Source: CAVSWN01 sp046728115 (GTDB lineage Bacteria; Acidobacteriota; Vicinamibacteria; Vicinamibacterales; CAVVIG01). Taken from it: a stretch of 64,000 nucleotides of DNA. Every line of letters starts with the position of its first letter. Position 1 is the stretch's first letter. Shown piece by piece: positions 62,608 through 64,000 of this stretch. The notes under the pieces were generated by a model. The model had not been told where the DNA came from. It worked only from the letters and a program-made list of their open reading frames with translations, and did no database searches. A program made the position numbers and the translations under genes. The DNA is taken from positions 1-64,000 of the forward strand of contig JBKPDW010000049.1 in NCBI GenBank assembly GCA_046728115.1, written 5' to 3'.

Positions 62608-64000
62608 CTATTCCTGTCTCAACACTTCCATCGGATCGACGCGCGATGCTCGAGCTGCGGGCACGATGCAGGCCACCGCAGAAATGAAACCGAGGACCAG
62701 CACGACCACGAGATACGTGGGCGCGTCGTCGGGCCGCACGCCGTAGAGCACCGCGCTCATCGCGCGCGTCGCAGCCCAGCCGCCAGCGACGCCGATGACC
62801 AAGCCAATCCCGCTGAGTGCCAGGCCCCGCGCCGCCATCATCGTGACGACGGCGCGAGATGTCGCCCCGAGCGCGATCCGCAAGCCGATCTCACGACTCC
62901 GCTGCGCGACACCGAACGCGAGCAGACCGTACAGGCCGATGGATGCCACCACAATCGCAAGCGCGGCAAAGGCGCCGAGCAGCACCATCTGCTGATGACG
63001 ATCGGCGACCTCGAGATCCATGATGTCGTCCATCGTTCGGACCGCGCTGATTGGCTGCGCCGGATCGACGCCCGCGATGACATGCCGAATCGATTCGGCC
63101 AGGGTTTCAGGCCGCCCACTCACGCGTACCACGAGAAACTCAGGAACCGCCCAGATTTCGGGAGCCTGCGCGATCGACAGGTATACCCCCGGCTTCAGTG
63201 CCAGCTCGTATCCGCGTTCACGCACGTCGCGAACCACGCCGACGACGGTGTGGAACGGATTGGACGACTGGCTGAACTGCACCCGGCGCCCGAGTGATGA
63301 TTCGCCGGGAAAGTACTGCCTGGCCATCGTCTCGTTGATGACGACGACGCGATTGGTACCGGCGCCGTCGCGATCGTCGATCAGCCGACCGGCGATCAGA
63401 TTGACGCCGAGCGTCGACAGGTAGTCGGTCGTGCCGGCCCGAAACATCGCATCGAACGGCAGATCCGCCGTCATCGGGACCCCGTCGATCTTGAACCACG
63501 TCGTGTTGCCCTGTGCCGTGAAAGGCGGGTTGGAAGCAAATGCGGCGTGCTGGACGCCGGGCAACGCTTTCACGCCTGCAATGACGCGCTCGTAGAATAC
63601 GAGACGCTTCAGCGGATCCGCGTACTTGGGGCGCGGCAGCGTTGTCCTCATTGTCAAAAGCCGCTCGGTTCGGAATCCGACGTCGATCGCTCGCAAATTC
63701 ACGAGCGTCCGAATCATCAATCCTGTCGCGGCCAGCAGCACGACGGCCGCAGCGATCTGCAGGATGACGAGCGCATCCCGCGTGAACTGGCTGCCGGCGC
63801 CGACCGAGGATCGCGCCTGCTCGTGCAGCGCGGCGTGCAGCGACCGTGCGCCGACGTGCAGTGCCGGAGCCGCACTGAAGATCACGCCCGTCGCGATCGC
63901 CAGCGTGAACGTGAACGAGAGCAGCCGGAAGTCCACGACCGAAGTGTTCAGCGACGAAACACCCATCGGAGTCAGACTGACGAGGAGTTGCCTGGCGGCC
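62608..64000 (-). CDS. ADOP-type FtsX permease, 5' end outside the window
   Basis: The C-terminal 463 residues of a fourth ADOP permease; the frame stays open to base 64000. Visible are a helix pair and loop (DALVILQIAAAVVLLAATGLM), the second periplasmic domain (FRAGTTDYLSTLGVNLIAGR) and the final three-helix block with IGLYGLLAFGVAQRSREIG and the terminal VDPMEVLRQE. An ATG at 63966 is internal to homology. Whether a prefix domain or padR accompanies it cannot be seen. Confidence 0.9.
   Translation of the reverse strand, partial: AARQLLVSLTPMGVSSLNTSVVDFRLLSFTFTLAIATGVIFSAAPALHVGARSLHAALHEQARSSVGAGSQFTRDALVILQIAAAVVLLAATGLMIRTLVNLRAIDVGFRTERLLTMRTTLPRPKYADPLKRLVFYERVIAGVKALPGVQHAAFASNPPFTAQGNTTWFKIDGVPMTADLPFDAMFRAGTTDYLSTLGVNLIAGRLIDDRDGAGTNRVVVINETMARQYFPGESSLGRRVQFSQSSNPFHTVVGVVRDVRERGYELALKPGVYLSIAQAPEIWAVPEFLVVRVSGRPETLAESIRHVIAGVDPAQPISAVRTMDDIMDLEVADRHQQMVLLGAFAALAIVVASIGLYGLLAFGVAQRSREIGLRIALGATSRAVVTMMAARGLALSGIGLVIGVAGGWAATRAMSAVLYGVRPDDAPTYLVVVLVLGFISAVACIVPAARASRVDPMEVLRQE

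Overview
The window looks like chromosomal DNA of an uncultured-type, GC-rich Acidobacteriota, most likely class Vicinamibacteria. The evidence is the gene content: four long duplicated FtsX-type permeases of the acidobacterial ADOP kind, two of them paired with PadR repressors; a 1050-residue TonB-dependent receptor with an N-terminal carboxypeptidase-regulatory-like domain; a VPS10/BNR-repeat secreted protein; many exported hydrolases and PQQ-type dehydrogenases; and many short intergenic tandem and inverted repeats. Taxonomy is inferred from family content only. I recognised no rRNA or tRNA gene and no CRISPR array.

Layout. 1-12.5 kb: end of an M20 peptidase; divergent alkylation-repair genes (ogt and a fused Ada-AlkA) with a perfect 13-bp inverted repeat around the ada-alkA promoter; a polytopic membrane protein; a YdeI/DUF1801 protein; an ADOP permease; a small DinB/YdeI/GNAT operon; an FG-GAP protein; and a Tat-signal aminotransferase. 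12.5-16.6 kb: an HD-GYP response regulator, an acetolactate-synthase-like enzyme and a GNAT protein. 16.6-22.8 kb: two convergent PadR-ADOP modules, each with its own perfect palindrome upstream of padR. 23.0-24.5 kb: an IS110-family element of IS1111 layout, with subterminal inverted repeats, a 4-bp repeated core and a strongly foldable non-coding tail that is a good candidate bridge RNA/seekRNA. 24.5-36 kb: a YVTN propeller protein and a mini-cytochrome (divergent), a SWIB protein, a hydrolase, a membrane spermidine-synthase-like protein, the TonB-dependent receptor and the VPS10 protein. 36-37 kb: a decayed hsdM remnant and a small orphan ORF. 37-44 kb: thioesterase, P450, VOC, enoyl-CoA hydratase, beta-lactamase-fold, DUF4159, ring-cleaving dioxygenase-like and SYLF genes. 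44-53.3 kb: a PQQ dehydrogenase, a broken gluQ, tannase/feruloyl esterase, S9 peptidase, sorbosone dehydrogenase-like, SDR and cupin genes. 53.3-62.5 kb: cystathionine beta-synthase, a membrane patatin, a DUF4440 protein divergent from an M29 aminopeptidase, then a co-directional run ending in an exported HpaI-type aldolase translationally coupled to a frameshifted YfcC/DcuC transporter. The window ends inside a fourth ADOP permease.

The genes together suggest a soil heterotroph that exports hydrolases and oxidoreductases, imports products through a TonB-dependent receptor and guards itself against alkylation damage. The most interesting non-coding signals are the candidate guide RNA of the insertion sequence, heptamer/octamer tandem repeats at gene borders, short repeats inserted in frame into enzymes, and palindromic operators embracing -10 elements.
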